Below, one piece after another: positions 1-7,456 of a DNA stretch of 64,000 nt. The number at the start of each line of letters is the position of its first letter. Position 1 is the first letter of the stretch. The stretch covers positions 434,001-498,000 of the forward strand of contig JBBEBE010000005.1 of the NCBI GenBank assembly GCA_040882505.1, in the 5' to 3' direction. A program made the translations under genes and the position numbers. The stretch comes from JBBEBE01 sp040882505. GTDB taxonomy: Bacteria; Bacteroidota; Rhodothermia; Balneolales; Balneolaceae. The notes under the pieces are model-generated. The model ran no database searches. It was not told the DNA's origin and saw only the letters and a list, made by a program, of their open reading frames with translations.

Positions 1-258
1 CCGGGAATTATCGGTTCGGCCTTCTCCCTGCAACCAGGAGAGACGTCTGCGCTCTTGGAAGGAGAGAGCGGCCTTTATCTGGTAGAACTCTTGGAGTTGG
101 ATATGGCCGATCCTGCCAACATGAGTCAAGAGGACCGATCCCGGGTTCGGCAGAATCTGGAACAGCAGAAATTTGCAGCCTACAATTCAGTTTGGATCGA
201 GGAGCTGCGTGAGTCTGCAACCATTCGTGACAACCGAAACCGGTTCCTCTCTCAATAA
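1..258 (+). CDS. Peptidyl-prolyl cis-trans isomerase (parvulin/SurA-PpiD type), C-terminal part
   Basis: This reading frame enters from the left edge and ends at TAA; about 85 residues are visible. The start PGIIGSAFSLQPGETSAL matches the end of a parvulin rotamase domain, where 'AF.L.pGe.S..' precedes the last strand. It is followed by a charged helix ending in an 'LRESATIRDNR' tail, common at the C-terminus of periplasmic PpiC/SurA/PpiD-like chaperones. The family folds or escorts outer-membrane proteins in the periplasm, but most of the domain and the signal or anchor lie outside the window. The following ribD is in the same direction, 23 nt downstream. Assignment rests on a short tail only. 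Confidence 0.6.
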   Translation, partial: PGIIGSAFSLQPGETSALLEGESGLYLVELLELDMADPANMSQEDRSRVRQNLEQQKFAAYNSVWIEELRESATIRDNRNRFLSQ

Positions 259-281
259 CCGTCTTTTTCCGACCCCGTTGC

Positions 282-1403
282 ATGCAATTCAGCCCCACTG
301 ACAGACGAATGATGCAGCGCGCCCTGAGTCTGGCGCAACGGGGAGCCGGAAGCGTCTCTCCCAATCCGATGGTGGGCTGTGTCATCCTTTCCAGTCGTGG
401 AGAAATAATCGGAGAAGGGTTTCACGAGCGCTATGGACATGAACATGCAGAGGTCAACGCACTCAATCGTGTCCAGGATCCGGCATCGCTCCGTGGTGCA
501 ACGCTCTATGTAACCCTCGAGCCGTGCAGCCACCACGGGAAGACCCCCCCTTGTGCAGACTTGATTGCAGATCTTCGGATTGAACGGGTCGTCATCGCGA
601 TGCAAGACCCCAATCCGACTGTGAACGGGGCAGGCACCAGTCGTCTGAGAGATGCAGGAATTCAAGTGGATGTCGGGCTTCTTGAAAAGGAGGCCGGTGA
701 ACTCAATCGTTTTTACGTCCATTACATGGAATTTGGAAGGCCGTGGGTCACGCTGAAGATTGCACAAACGGCGGATGGATACATTGCGGCACCAAATGGT
801 GATTCCCGTTGGATCAGTTCCGAGGAGTCCAGGCGCCAGGTTCATCGATGGCGAAGCGAGTATGATGCCGTGATGGTGGGACGTCAGACGGCCGAGTTGG
901 ACAACCCGTCACTTACGGTTCGGTTGACGGAAGGCAGACAACCACGTCGTGTGGTCATCGATGGCCCGTTCTCCCTTTCTCGTGAGCTCAATTTGTTTTC
1001 CGACCAGTTGGAAGAGAAGACGATTGTCGTAACCTGGAATCGTGAGAGAGCCGAGGCGGAAACCGATCCGATGCTCAAATTGATGCAGTCCAATTTTTTT
1101 CGCGGGACCATCTGTATCGTCGGGCAACGAGACGGGCATACCGATCTTCATCAGGCCATGAAAGCCGTGGGAGAAGAGGGGGTCACGTCTCTTCTGGTAG
1201 AAGGGGGTTCCAGACTCGGATCGGCTCTTCTCAGGGAAGATTTGGTCGATCAGCTGGAGCTATTCATTGCGCCAATGCTGCTGGGCGGAGGGACTCGATC
1301 CGTTTTGGGTTTGGGAATCGAGCGAATGGAGGAGATTCGGTCATTTCGTTCGATCGAATGGACTCGAAGTGGAAAGGATATGCGATTAACAGGAATCCGA
1401 TAA
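282..1403 (+). CDS. ribD: Bifunctional riboflavin biosynthesis deaminase/reductase RibD
   Basis: RibD catalyses two cytosolic steps of riboflavin synthesis: deamination of the diaminopyrimidine and reduction of its ribosyl side chain with NADPH. The N-terminal deaminase domain (about 1-145) shows SPNPMVGCVI, the zinc and catalytic motif HAE (H55, E57) and the PC...GKTPPC motif (C82, C91). The C-terminal reductase domain (about 150-373) begins with RPWVTLKIAQTADGYIA and contains the RWISS segment. The 373-residue length is normal for the fused enzyme. The ATG at 282 gives the usual short lead before the deaminase helix; two further Met codons follow at 309 and 312. ribE starts 3 nt after the stop, so the two are surely co-transcribed. 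Confidence 0.96.
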   Translation: MQFSPTDRRMMQRALSLAQRGAGSVSPNPMVGCVILSSRGEIIGEGFHERYGHEHAEVNALNRVQDPASLRGATLYVTLEPCSHHGKTPPCADLIADLRIERVVIAMQDPNPTVNGAGTSRLRDAGIQVDVGLLEKEAGELNRFYVHYMEFGRPWVTLKIAQTADGYIAAPNGDSRWISSEESRRQVHRWRSEYDAVMVGRQTAELDNPSLTVRLTEGRQPRRVVIDGPFSLSRELNLFSDQLEEKTIVVTWNRERAEAETDPMLKLMQSNFFRGTICIVGQRDGHTDLHQAMKAVGEEGVTSLLVEGGSRLGSALLREDLVDQLELFIAPMLLGGGTRSVLGLGIERMEEIRSFRSIEWTRSGKDMRLTGIR

Positions 1404-1406
1404 GCC

Positions 1407-2024
1407 ATGTTTACGGGAATTGTCAAGGAGGTCGGGCGTGTGGCAGAGATCCATTCAATGCCGGGTAGCCTGGAGTTGATCATTACGGCAGAGATGGCTT
1501 CGACTCTGTCCGTGGATCAGAGTGTGAGTGTGAGGGGTGTCTGCCTGACCGTTGTGTCCTGTGACGAGACCCGCTTTCGGGTCCAGTGTGTTGCTGAAAC
1601 GCTGCGAAAAACAAACCTGAACGATCTGTCGGTCGGGGATCCGGTCAATCTGGAACAGGCTGTTTCCATGGATCGTGCACTGGATGGACATATCGTACAG
1701 GGACACGTAGATACCACTGGTGAAATTGTCGAGATTCGAAAAGTGGACGGGACCGACCGAATGATTCGTGTGTCGTTCGCCGATACATTTCGGGATTTGG
1801 TGGTCGATCGGGGGAGCATTACGCTGGATGGAATCAGTTTGACAATTGCCGGTACAGGCAAAGGGTGGTTGGACGTTGCGATCATTCCTTATACCTGGGA
1901 GAAGACCACTCTGAAACACCGATCGGTCGGTGATCGGGTGAACCTGGAATTTGATCTCTTCGGGAAGTATGTCGTTGCGTATCTGAAACGGTACCACGAT
2001 ACACATCTTCCGGACGGGAACTAG
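1407..2024 (+). CDS. ribE: Riboflavin synthase alpha chain
   Basis: This enzyme dismutates two 6,7-dimethyl-8-ribityllumazine molecules to riboflavin, the last step of the pathway. The protein begins with the diagnostic MFTGIV and consists of two lumazine-binding barrels; the second begins near residue 89 with LDGHIVQGHVDTTG. It has 205 residues, the usual length. It lies 3 nt after ribD. No lumazine synthase (ribH) or ribBA is visible nearby, so the pathway is split. It converges with lptD, whose stop lies 10 nt away, and I see no obvious terminator between them. Confidence 0.96.
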   Translation: MFTGIVKEVGRVAEIHSMPGSLELIITAEMASTLSVDQSVSVRGVCLTVVSCDETRFRVQCVAETLRKTNLNDLSVGDPVNLEQAVSMDRALDGHIVQGHVDTTGEIVEIRKVDGTDRMIRVSFADTFRDLVVDRGSITLDGISLTIAGTGKGWLDVAIIPYTWEKTTLKHRSVGDRVNLEFDLFGKYVVAYLKRYHDTHLPDGN

Positions 2025-2034
2025 GTCTGCACGT

Positions 2035-4716
2035 TCAGAATCGCGGGGAGCGCCCGGTAGGAGAGGAACTTCTTTCCAGATTGTTCAGTAATGGAAGTTT
2101 TTGGAAGAGGGACTGAATCTGTCCGCTGTCGATACTGAGCCGGAAAAAATAGTACTGGAATTCTCCGAACGGATTGAACTGAAAGCTGAGTGTCCAACAG
2201 ACCATTCTCCGTGTCAGGCTGAATTGGGACGGCGTCAGCTCCTGATCCATGAAATCAAATCCGAAACGAGTACTCACATCCCATTTGGGAGTCAAATTGA
2301 ATCGAATATTGTTCACGTTGAGAGTGGCAGATTGTCGTGCCTTCTGTTCGTGCACCCAATTCCATCGGTAGCTGAGGCTGAAGCTGGCAGCCCAGGGGGA
2401 TTGATAGTACTGAAGCGGCATTCGATTGAATCGAGTGTCGACCGGCCCGAAGAAATGTTGATCCAGAGGGTCATAGGGCGTGTAGGCAGGCGTATTCACG
2501 GGTCGGCTTCCGTTGGGGCCTCCTTGTATGGAGTAGTTCGCACTGAGGGAGTAATTGAGGGGTTGCAGGATTTTCCCGGTCTCCTGCCAAATGTAACGAT
2601 CAACAATCTGACCATTCGAACCACGTGCATAGAGGGAATACGTTGCGCTGGCCGAGAGATTGACTCCCTCTACCACCCGTGTAGAGAGAGAGGCGTTGAT
2701 ATTGCTGAAATTCAGGCTGTCGGCTGCAAAGTTGTAGCTTGAGTTTACACTGAGATTGTCAATCAAGCGGAGAGTCTCGCTATTGATTTCGCCGGTGGAA
2801 TCCCGACGAACCTGTTTGGTTTCGAAGATGTTGCTGATCCCGAAATTCATGCTCATCTGTTCCCCCCGGCCGGGTCCTCCATACACTTCATCCTCGAAGA
2901 TGGAGTAGCGTTCAGTCCTGCCTGTACTGTCTCGCTGAACGTCCCGATAGAACCCCCATGATGGATCACTGAAATCGGGTCGATAGCTAAATCCGACATT
3001 GGGCCGAAGGGTGTGACGGAACCCCTCCAGGGAACCGATAGCAAGCTGGGAAATGCCGTAGATGGTTGTGGAAAAGTTGATCGATGTCGAGAAATCCCGA
3101 CCGGCGACAAATCCCTGTTCGGTTCGTTCCAGGACCGTGCCGGTATCGGGATCCCACTCTTTCCGGGTAGACGTCGGGTACCAGTACTCATTCATTGAAA
3201 AACCGGCACTGGTGTTCATGAATTGACTCGGAATAAGATTGTTGGCACTCAATTGTACTTGATGACGCATACCGAGATCGATGTGGCGATCCTCTCCGGT
3301 CGCCTCGCGATAGAGAGCAGGGTCCAGAAGTGCGTCAAACCAACCAATGGATTCGTCCGCTCCATTGACGGGGCGATAGTTGTAATCCGACTCAAACTGA
3401 TTGCTGTATCGGATCGAAAGTGTTTCATACCAGCGGGGACCCTCCATTCGTGGAGTGGAGGGCTCGAACGGGGTGAATTGCTGCAGGCTGAAGTTCATTT
3501 GTGGTCCGGAGAGCCGGGCGCTGTTGTTGGAGAACTGCTGATTCAACCGATTGGAGACATTGAATGTAAAAAGATTGTCCGGATGCCGGTATCGATACGA
3601 GAGATTGGATGAGCTACTGGTTTGAGCCCGTTCGTCAATATCATACGACGTCCGCTGAAAATAGTCTGCCGTCCGGAGATTGATGTTGGCACTAAGACTG
3701 GCATAGGGAGAGAGATCCTGATTGTGGGTCACCGTCACTCGTTTGTTGACGGCTCGAGTATACCCCGGGTCCGTTGGCTCCAGTCCTCGTTCAGAGGAGT
3801 ATCCCAGTGTAACGGATCCATTGTAGAAGCCGGTTCGGCGATATTGTGCGCGGCTCTCATTGAAAAATGTACCGGAGGTGAAAATGTCGAAGGACGTTTG
3901 GGCTGTCAAATAGTCATTGATGTACTGAAACCATCCGAGATTTTGGAGGCCAATTCCTCGATCCGACACATTCTGGAACGCATATGTCGGCTCCAGAAAC
4001 CCGGACTCCTTCTGATCCGGGCCGAGTCCGGACGGTATATATCCAAAAGGAAAGAGGACCGGGTAGGGGATATCCAGTAGATAAAGCCGGGCATTCGTAA
4101 AGAAGATCTCGTCCTCTTCGACCACTTTCATTCGGTCTGCTTCAATGTAGTAGTACATGTGTGTAGGCGGGCAGGTGGAATATCGCCCCTGGTCGATAAA
4201 TACTTCTTGCCGGGAAACGTTCTTGATCTGGTCACCGGTCAGGTAACCGTCCTGAATTTGGACTTCGGCCGCGTTGAATTTTCCTCGTTCTGTTTCGTAG
4301 TTGAAGAGGATACGAGAGCTGCGAATTTCGTTGGAGCCCTGCATGAGTGTTGGATAGGAGAGCGAATCAGAAGAGGAGTCACTGAGTGCACGAACTTCAT
4401 TTCTATTCAAATCGAGAGCCACCTCTCCGGCAGTCAACTGATTCTCGCCTTTGGAAACCCGGGCCGAACCAAACAGAGTTGCTTCCCGAGTCTCGCCACT
4501 TTGAAAGATCAGTGAATCGGCTGCTTGAAACCGGACACGCCCGTCATCTTCCGTCGGAGAGACCGTGGAGCCACTTCCTGCACCCCCTCTTGCCCCAGGG
4601 ACTTGACTGGCCGCCCCCTGTTGTGACCAAGCAGGTGTTGCTGTCACAAAAAGAAGGGTTAGAGTCGCAAGGAGTCGAAGCCGAATGGCATGGTATGGGG
4701 TCTCCCTGCGGTGCAT
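2035..4716 (-). CDS. lptD: LPS-assembly outer-membrane protein LptD (Bacteroidota type)
   Basis: LptD is the outer-membrane barrel that inserts lipopolysaccharide into the outer leaflet. The 893-residue protein has a Sec signal peptide (cleavage near ATPAWSQQG), a low-complexity linker, then an OstA/LptA-like jellyroll (about 55-190: 'ADSLIF...ATLFGSARV', 'GDQIKNVSRQEVFIDQGRYSTCPP'), followed by the inner barrel motif IPYPVLFPFGYIPSGLGP. The rest is rich in alternating aromatic strands, ending in a short serine-rich tail. The pattern matches the 'putative LPS assembly protein LptD' of Bacteroidota rather than E. coli LptD. The ROK kinase gene ends 9 nt upstream, so they probably share a transcript. 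No lptE is evident here. Confidence 0.85.
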   Translation of the reverse strand: MHRRETPYHAIRLRLLATLTLLFVTATPAWSQQGAASQVPGARGGAGSGSTVSPTEDDGRVRFQAADSLIFQSGETREATLFGSARVSKGENQLTAGEVALDLNRNEVRALSDSSSDSLSYPTLMQGSNEIRSSRILFNYETERGKFNAAEVQIQDGYLTGDQIKNVSRQEVFIDQGRYSTCPPTHMYYYIEADRMKVVEEDEIFFTNARLYLLDIPYPVLFPFGYIPSGLGPDQKESGFLEPTYAFQNVSDRGIGLQNLGWFQYINDYLTAQTSFDIFTSGTFFNESRAQYRRTGFYNGSVTLGYSSERGLEPTDPGYTRAVNKRVTVTHNQDLSPYASLSANINLRTADYFQRTSYDIDERAQTSSSSNLSYRYRHPDNLFTFNVSNRLNQQFSNNSARLSGPQMNFSLQQFTPFEPSTPRMEGPRWYETLSIRYSNQFESDYNYRPVNGADESIGWFDALLDPALYREATGEDRHIDLGMRHQVQLSANNLIPSQFMNTSAGFSMNEYWYPTSTRKEWDPDTGTVLERTEQGFVAGRDFSTSINFSTTIYGISQLAIGSLEGFRHTLRPNVGFSYRPDFSDPSWGFYRDVQRDSTGRTERYSIFEDEVYGGPGRGEQMSMNFGISNIFETKQVRRDSTGEINSETLRLIDNLSVNSSYNFAADSLNFSNINASLSTRVVEGVNLSASATYSLYARGSNGQIVDRYIWQETGKILQPLNYSLSANYSIQGGPNGSRPVNTPAYTPYDPLDQHFFGPVDTRFNRMPLQYYQSPWAASFSLSYRWNWVHEQKARQSATLNVNNIRFNLTPKWDVSTRFGFDFMDQELTPSQFSLTRRMVCWTLSFQFNPFGEFQYYFFRLSIDSGQIQSLFQKLPLLNNLERSSSPTGRSPRF

Positions 4717-4725
4717 AGTGTGTAT

Positions 4726-5673
4726 CTACAGATTCTCCATCGCCAGGCTGGAGGCACCGAAGAGTGCGGCGTCATTGCCCAACGGTTCAAACAGAATTTC
4801 GAAGTCGGTTCGGAAGGGAGGCATCAGGTAGGAGAGGGCGGTTTTTTTGGCCGGGTCTATAATCCAGTGTCCTGCTTTCGCTACTCCGCCACTGATGATG
4901 ATCTTCCGAATATCCAGAATATGGATGTAGTTGACAATGGCGTATCCCAGCTTTTCACCGGATTTTTGAAGGATCTCTGCCGCCAATTCATTTCCACTTT
5001 CGGCCGCATGATAGAGATCCACAGGTTCCAGTTCATCAAAGCGGTCGTGAAAGGCCTTGAAAAGAGGATTGTCCGGTTGTTGGCGAATCAGATCGGCAGC
5101 ATATCGACTTAAAAATCGCTGACCCAGATAGGCTTCAATCCCCCCCCGGGTATTGCTGTTGGAGAGGGGTCCGTGGTAATCGATGATGACATGCCCCAAT
5201 TCGGCTGCAGACCCGGTTGCTCCCCGAAAAAGATTCCGGTGAAGAATGATTCCACCGCCTACACCGGTTCCGAGTGTAATCATGATCATGCTGTCAAATG
5301 CACGACCCACTCCAAAACGGGAGGAGCCCAAGGCGGCAAGATTGGCATCGTTTTCGACGATGCAACTATATCCGGTTCGTTGATAGACCTCTTCCGATAC
5401 GCGGACGACTTCCCAGCCTGCCAGGTTCGGGGGTTTGCTCACGGTGGTTCGATCCAGTGAGACCACTCCGGGTGAGCCCATGCCTACCCCGATAGGTTTC
5501 TCGCTGCGCCCCTCCATAATGCGATCGATGGCCAACTTGATACGATCAAATACATGATCCTTCCCCTGGTCCGCTTCGGTCGGGATGGCCACTTTCTTTA
5601 AAATTCCATCTTCTTGGTCAATCAGGGCCGCCTTGATGTTGGTTCCCCCGAGATCTATGCCTATTGCCTGCAT
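4726..5673 (-). CDS. ROK-family sugar kinase, probable glucokinase, lacking the zinc-binding cysteines
   Basis: ROK proteins of this size (315 residues) phosphorylate glucose or related sugars with ATP. Visible features are the phosphate-1 loop IGIDLGGTN (residues 4-12), the catalytic aspartate in VENDANLAALG (D109), the phosphate-2 loop TLGTGVGGG (133-141) and the GH of the usual zinc site (H161). The canonical CxCGxxGCxE zinc motif is altered to SNSNTRGGIE (171-180), so all three cysteines are gone. There is no N-terminal helix-turn-helix, so it is a kinase rather than a repressor. It is followed closely by lptD and preceded by an FtsB-like gene. Substrate cannot be told from sequence; glucokinase is the default. 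Confidence 0.85.
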   Translation of the reverse strand: MQAIGIDLGGTNIKAALIDQEDGILKKVAIPTEADQGKDHVFDRIKLAIDRIMEGRSEKPIGVGMGSPGVVSLDRTTVSKPPNLAGWEVVRVSEEVYQRTGYSCIVENDANLAALGSSRFGVGRAFDSMIMITLGTGVGGGIILHRNLFRGATGSAAELGHVIIDYHGPLSNSNTRGGIEAYLGQRFLSRYAADLIRQQPDNPLFKAFHDRFDELEPVDLYHAAESGNELAAEILQKSGEKLGYAIVNYIHILDIRKIIISGGVAKAGHWIIDPAKKTALSYLMPPFRTDFEILFEPLGNDAALFGASSLAMENL

Positions 5674-5763
5674 GAAGTTGCTTCTTGTTGGAAAGATCGG
5701 CGAACCAGGTAACGGACTGGTTCGAGAGTGCGACCAAGATAAGAAAAATTCGGCCGGTCGTGG

Positions 5764-6072
5764 CTATTCCTGGACCCGATAGACGGTTTCGCCCTCTCGT
5801 CGCATGCCATACTCTTCCCGAGCGATTCGTTCCAGTAAATCGGGGCTGTTCTGAAGAGCTTCAAGTTGAACCCGAAGCTCTTCTGTCTCCCGCTTCAATT
5901 GATCGATCTGCTCTCGCAACTGAACTTCCTGCCGATGGAGCTGATACCGGGTCCAGAGACTGTGGGTATCCAGAAAAAGAAACCAAATCACCATGAACGC
6001 GGCAAACAAGCCAATCAGGTAGGATTTGCGCCAGTGCAGGGGGTTCAGGCGATTCAGGTCCATGGATGGCAT
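5764..6072 (-). CDS. FtsB/DivIC-like septum formation initiator
   Basis: This small bitopic membrane protein resembles the FtsB/DivIC family, which with FtsL and FtsQ/DivIB activates septal wall synthesis. From the chosen Met it has 102 residues: a short cytoplasmic N-terminus with WRKS, one membrane helix (YLIGLFAAFMVIWFLFLD), then a heptad-patterned coiled coil (about 45-80) and a C-terminal segment LLERIAREEYGMRREGETVY, the family hallmark. The frame is open to 6132; I prefer the Met at 6072 or 6063 because upstream residues are not family-like. There is no clear ribosome site. A 90-nt spacer containing an 8-bp hairpin (5701-5724) separates it from the ROK gene. Confidence 0.82.
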   Translation of the reverse strand: MPSMDLNRLNPLHWRKSYLIGLFAAFMVIWFLFLDTHSLWTRYQLHRQEVQLREQIDQLKRETEELRVQLEALQNSPDLLERIAREEYGMRREGETVYRVQE

Positions 6073-6157
6073 CACGGTAAAGGAAACTTGACAGGTCTTC
6101 GGTAGATCGGGACGGATATCGTATGCGTCCAATTACGGAAAATCGGGATTGATTTGC

Positions 6158-6195
6158 AAAAAATAACCCCTACCGGGTATCAGCCGATAAGGGTT
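6158..6195 (-). terminator. Rho-independent terminator of tRNA-Lys
   Basis: On the minus strand a 12-bp stem (arms 6184-6195 and 6165-6176, two G-U pairs) with a 7-nt loop is followed by ATTTTTTG. It lies 42 nt past the 3' end of tRNA-Lys and before the FtsB-like gene, so it isolates the tRNA transcript. Confidence 0.85.
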
Positions 6196-6236
6196 AATCA
6201 AGAGAGAGTCAAAAAGCGTGTCGGCGCTTTCAGTTG

Positions 6237-6309
6237 TGAATCGGGTGGGATTCGAACCCACGACCCACGGCTTAAAAGGCCGTTGCTCTACCAACTGAGC
6301 TACCGATTC
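6237..6309 (-). tRNA. tRNA-Lys (anticodon TTT)
   Basis: The reverse strand folds into a standard cloverleaf. The acceptor stem GAATCGG pairs with CCGATTC, the D-arm is TAGCTCAGTTGGTAGAGC, the anticodon loop is CTTTTAA (anticodon TTT), and the T-arm contains GGTTCGAATCC. The discriminator base is A and CCA is not encoded (CAA follows). Confidence 0.97.
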
Positions 6310-6375
6310 GACCGGTGTCGCAATGGTCGTTTTCTGATCCTGAATCAGGGATCATATCATTACGTCAACAGATTC

Positions 6376-6407
6376 CAAAGATAAGGGTTAACCACTTTTA
6401 AAATCAA
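6376..6407 (-). promoter_or_regulatory. Bacteroidota-type promoter for tRNA-Lys
   Basis: On the minus strand TTG (6407-6405) is followed after 21 nt by TATCTTTG (6383-6376), matching the TTG-N19-21-TAnnTTTG form. Transcription would start about 60 nt before the mature tRNA. A TTGACG closer to the tRNA (6368-6363) has no good -10 partner. Base match only. Confidence 0.5.
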
Positions 6408-6576
6408 ACCTAAAACGGGAAAAAAGGAGCGACCCCACACATAGTTTTCTTCCTGATTGGTGCCTCGTATATTGCGACGTATCATTCGCCGCGATGGAGC
6501 TTCGGTTGGACGGTGCGCATGTATGCCGGACAGGAGTGGAACCGGGTAGTGGGCGGCAACAAGGATAAGGGGAAAG

Positions 6577-6978
6577 ATGGCAACCATATTCAGTCGAATC
6601 ATTCAGCAGGAGATCCCATCCTGGAAAGTGGGGGAGACGGATCGATGTTATGCGTTTCTGGATATCGGACCGGTGTCCAGGGGACACACCCTTGTGGTTC
6701 CCAAAGAGGAGACGGACTACTTGTTCGACCTGAGTGATGATTCACTGACTGAGCTGCTGCTTTTTACCAAACGAATTGCCAGAGCCATTGACCGGTCACT
6801 GGCACCTCTGCGTACGGGTGTTGTGGTGCAGGGGCTGGAGGTACCTCACGCTCATATTCATCTGATCCCGATCTATACCGAGTCGCAGAGCATGGCCCTC
6901 GGGAAGCGGGTGGATCCGAGTGACAAGGAGATGAAAGAGATCGCAGAAGCCATCTCGTTCGAACTGAACCGCGGGTAG
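6577..6978 (+). CDS. HIT-family nucleotide hydrolase
   Basis: HIT proteins hydrolyse or transfer nucleotidyl groups from AMP-lysine, AMP-amidates or dinucleotides. The 133-residue protein has the core FSRIIQQEIPSW, the strand 'GHTLVVPKEE' and the catalytic triad motif HAHIHLIP near residue 90, where the central histidine is the nucleophile. Size and order fit the Hint/HinT branch. The start ATG is preceded by a purine-rich stretch (AAGGATAAGGGGAAAG). It is followed after 40 nt by aroQ in the same direction, probably in one operon. Physiological substrate is unknown. Confidence 0.92.
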   Translation: MATIFSRIIQQEIPSWKVGETDRCYAFLDIGPVSRGHTLVVPKEETDYLFDLSDDSLTELLLFTKRIARAIDRSLAPLRTGVVVQGLEVPHAHIHLIPIYTESQSMALGKRVDPSDKEMKEIAEAISFELNRG

Positions 6979-7018
6979 ATCCGTCGGGAATCTGGAACTG
7001 TTGTAATTGGAGATGATC

Positions 7019-7453
7019 ATGACCATCGTTGTTCTCAACGGCCCCAATCTTAATTTGCTGGGTCACCGTGATCCCGGGCACTATGGATCCGAAACACTTG
7101 CAGATATCGAAAAGATGGTGCGACAAGCGTATCCATCCATTGATATGGAATGGGTTCAAAGCAACCATGAAGGGGAGTTGATCGACCGGATTCACAAGAT
7201 TCGTGAAGAGGAAGTGGATGGAGTCGTTGCCAATTGGGGGGCGTATACACATACATCCATTGCCCTGCGGGATGCACTGGAACTACTCGAGATTCCGGTT
7301 GTCGAAGTGCATCTCTCCAACCTTCACCGTCGTGAATCGTTCCGGCACACCTCGTGGACGGCGGCGGCGAGTTTGGGCATCATTGCAGGGTTCGGAGGCG
7401 ACAGTTATCGACTGGGCGTGGAGGCCGTTCGCCTCAAACTTCGGAACTCCTGA
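7019..7453 (+). CDS. aroQ: Type II 3-dehydroquinate dehydratase
   Basis: AroQ dehydrates 3-dehydroquinate to 3-dehydroshikimate in the shikimate pathway and forms dodecamers. All class II motifs are present: LNGPNLNLLG at the start, a conserved tyrosine in HYGSETL (the usual RxPxxYG lid is HRDPGHYG here), QSNHEGELID, the catalytic histidine region NWGAYTHTSIALRDAL, and EVHLSNLHRRESFRHTS. I chose the ATG at 7019 because GGAG at 7009-7012 sits 6 nt upstream; it yields 144 residues, the family norm. The frame opens slightly earlier with a TTG at 7007. The flippase gene begins 3 nt after the stop. Confidence 0.95.
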   Translation: MTIVVLNGPNLNLLGHRDPGHYGSETLADIEKMVRQAYPSIDMEWVQSNHEGELIDRIHKIREEEVDGVVANWGAYTHTSIALRDALELLEIPVVEVHLSNLHRRESFRHTSWTAAASLGIIAGFGGDSYRLGVEAVRLKLRNS

Positions 7454-7456
7454 CCC

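Noticed and set aside
5701..5724. Terminator between the FtsB-like gene and the ROK kinase
   Set aside because: The 8-bp stem is clear, but the tail is CCGATCTTTCC, too weak to call termination.
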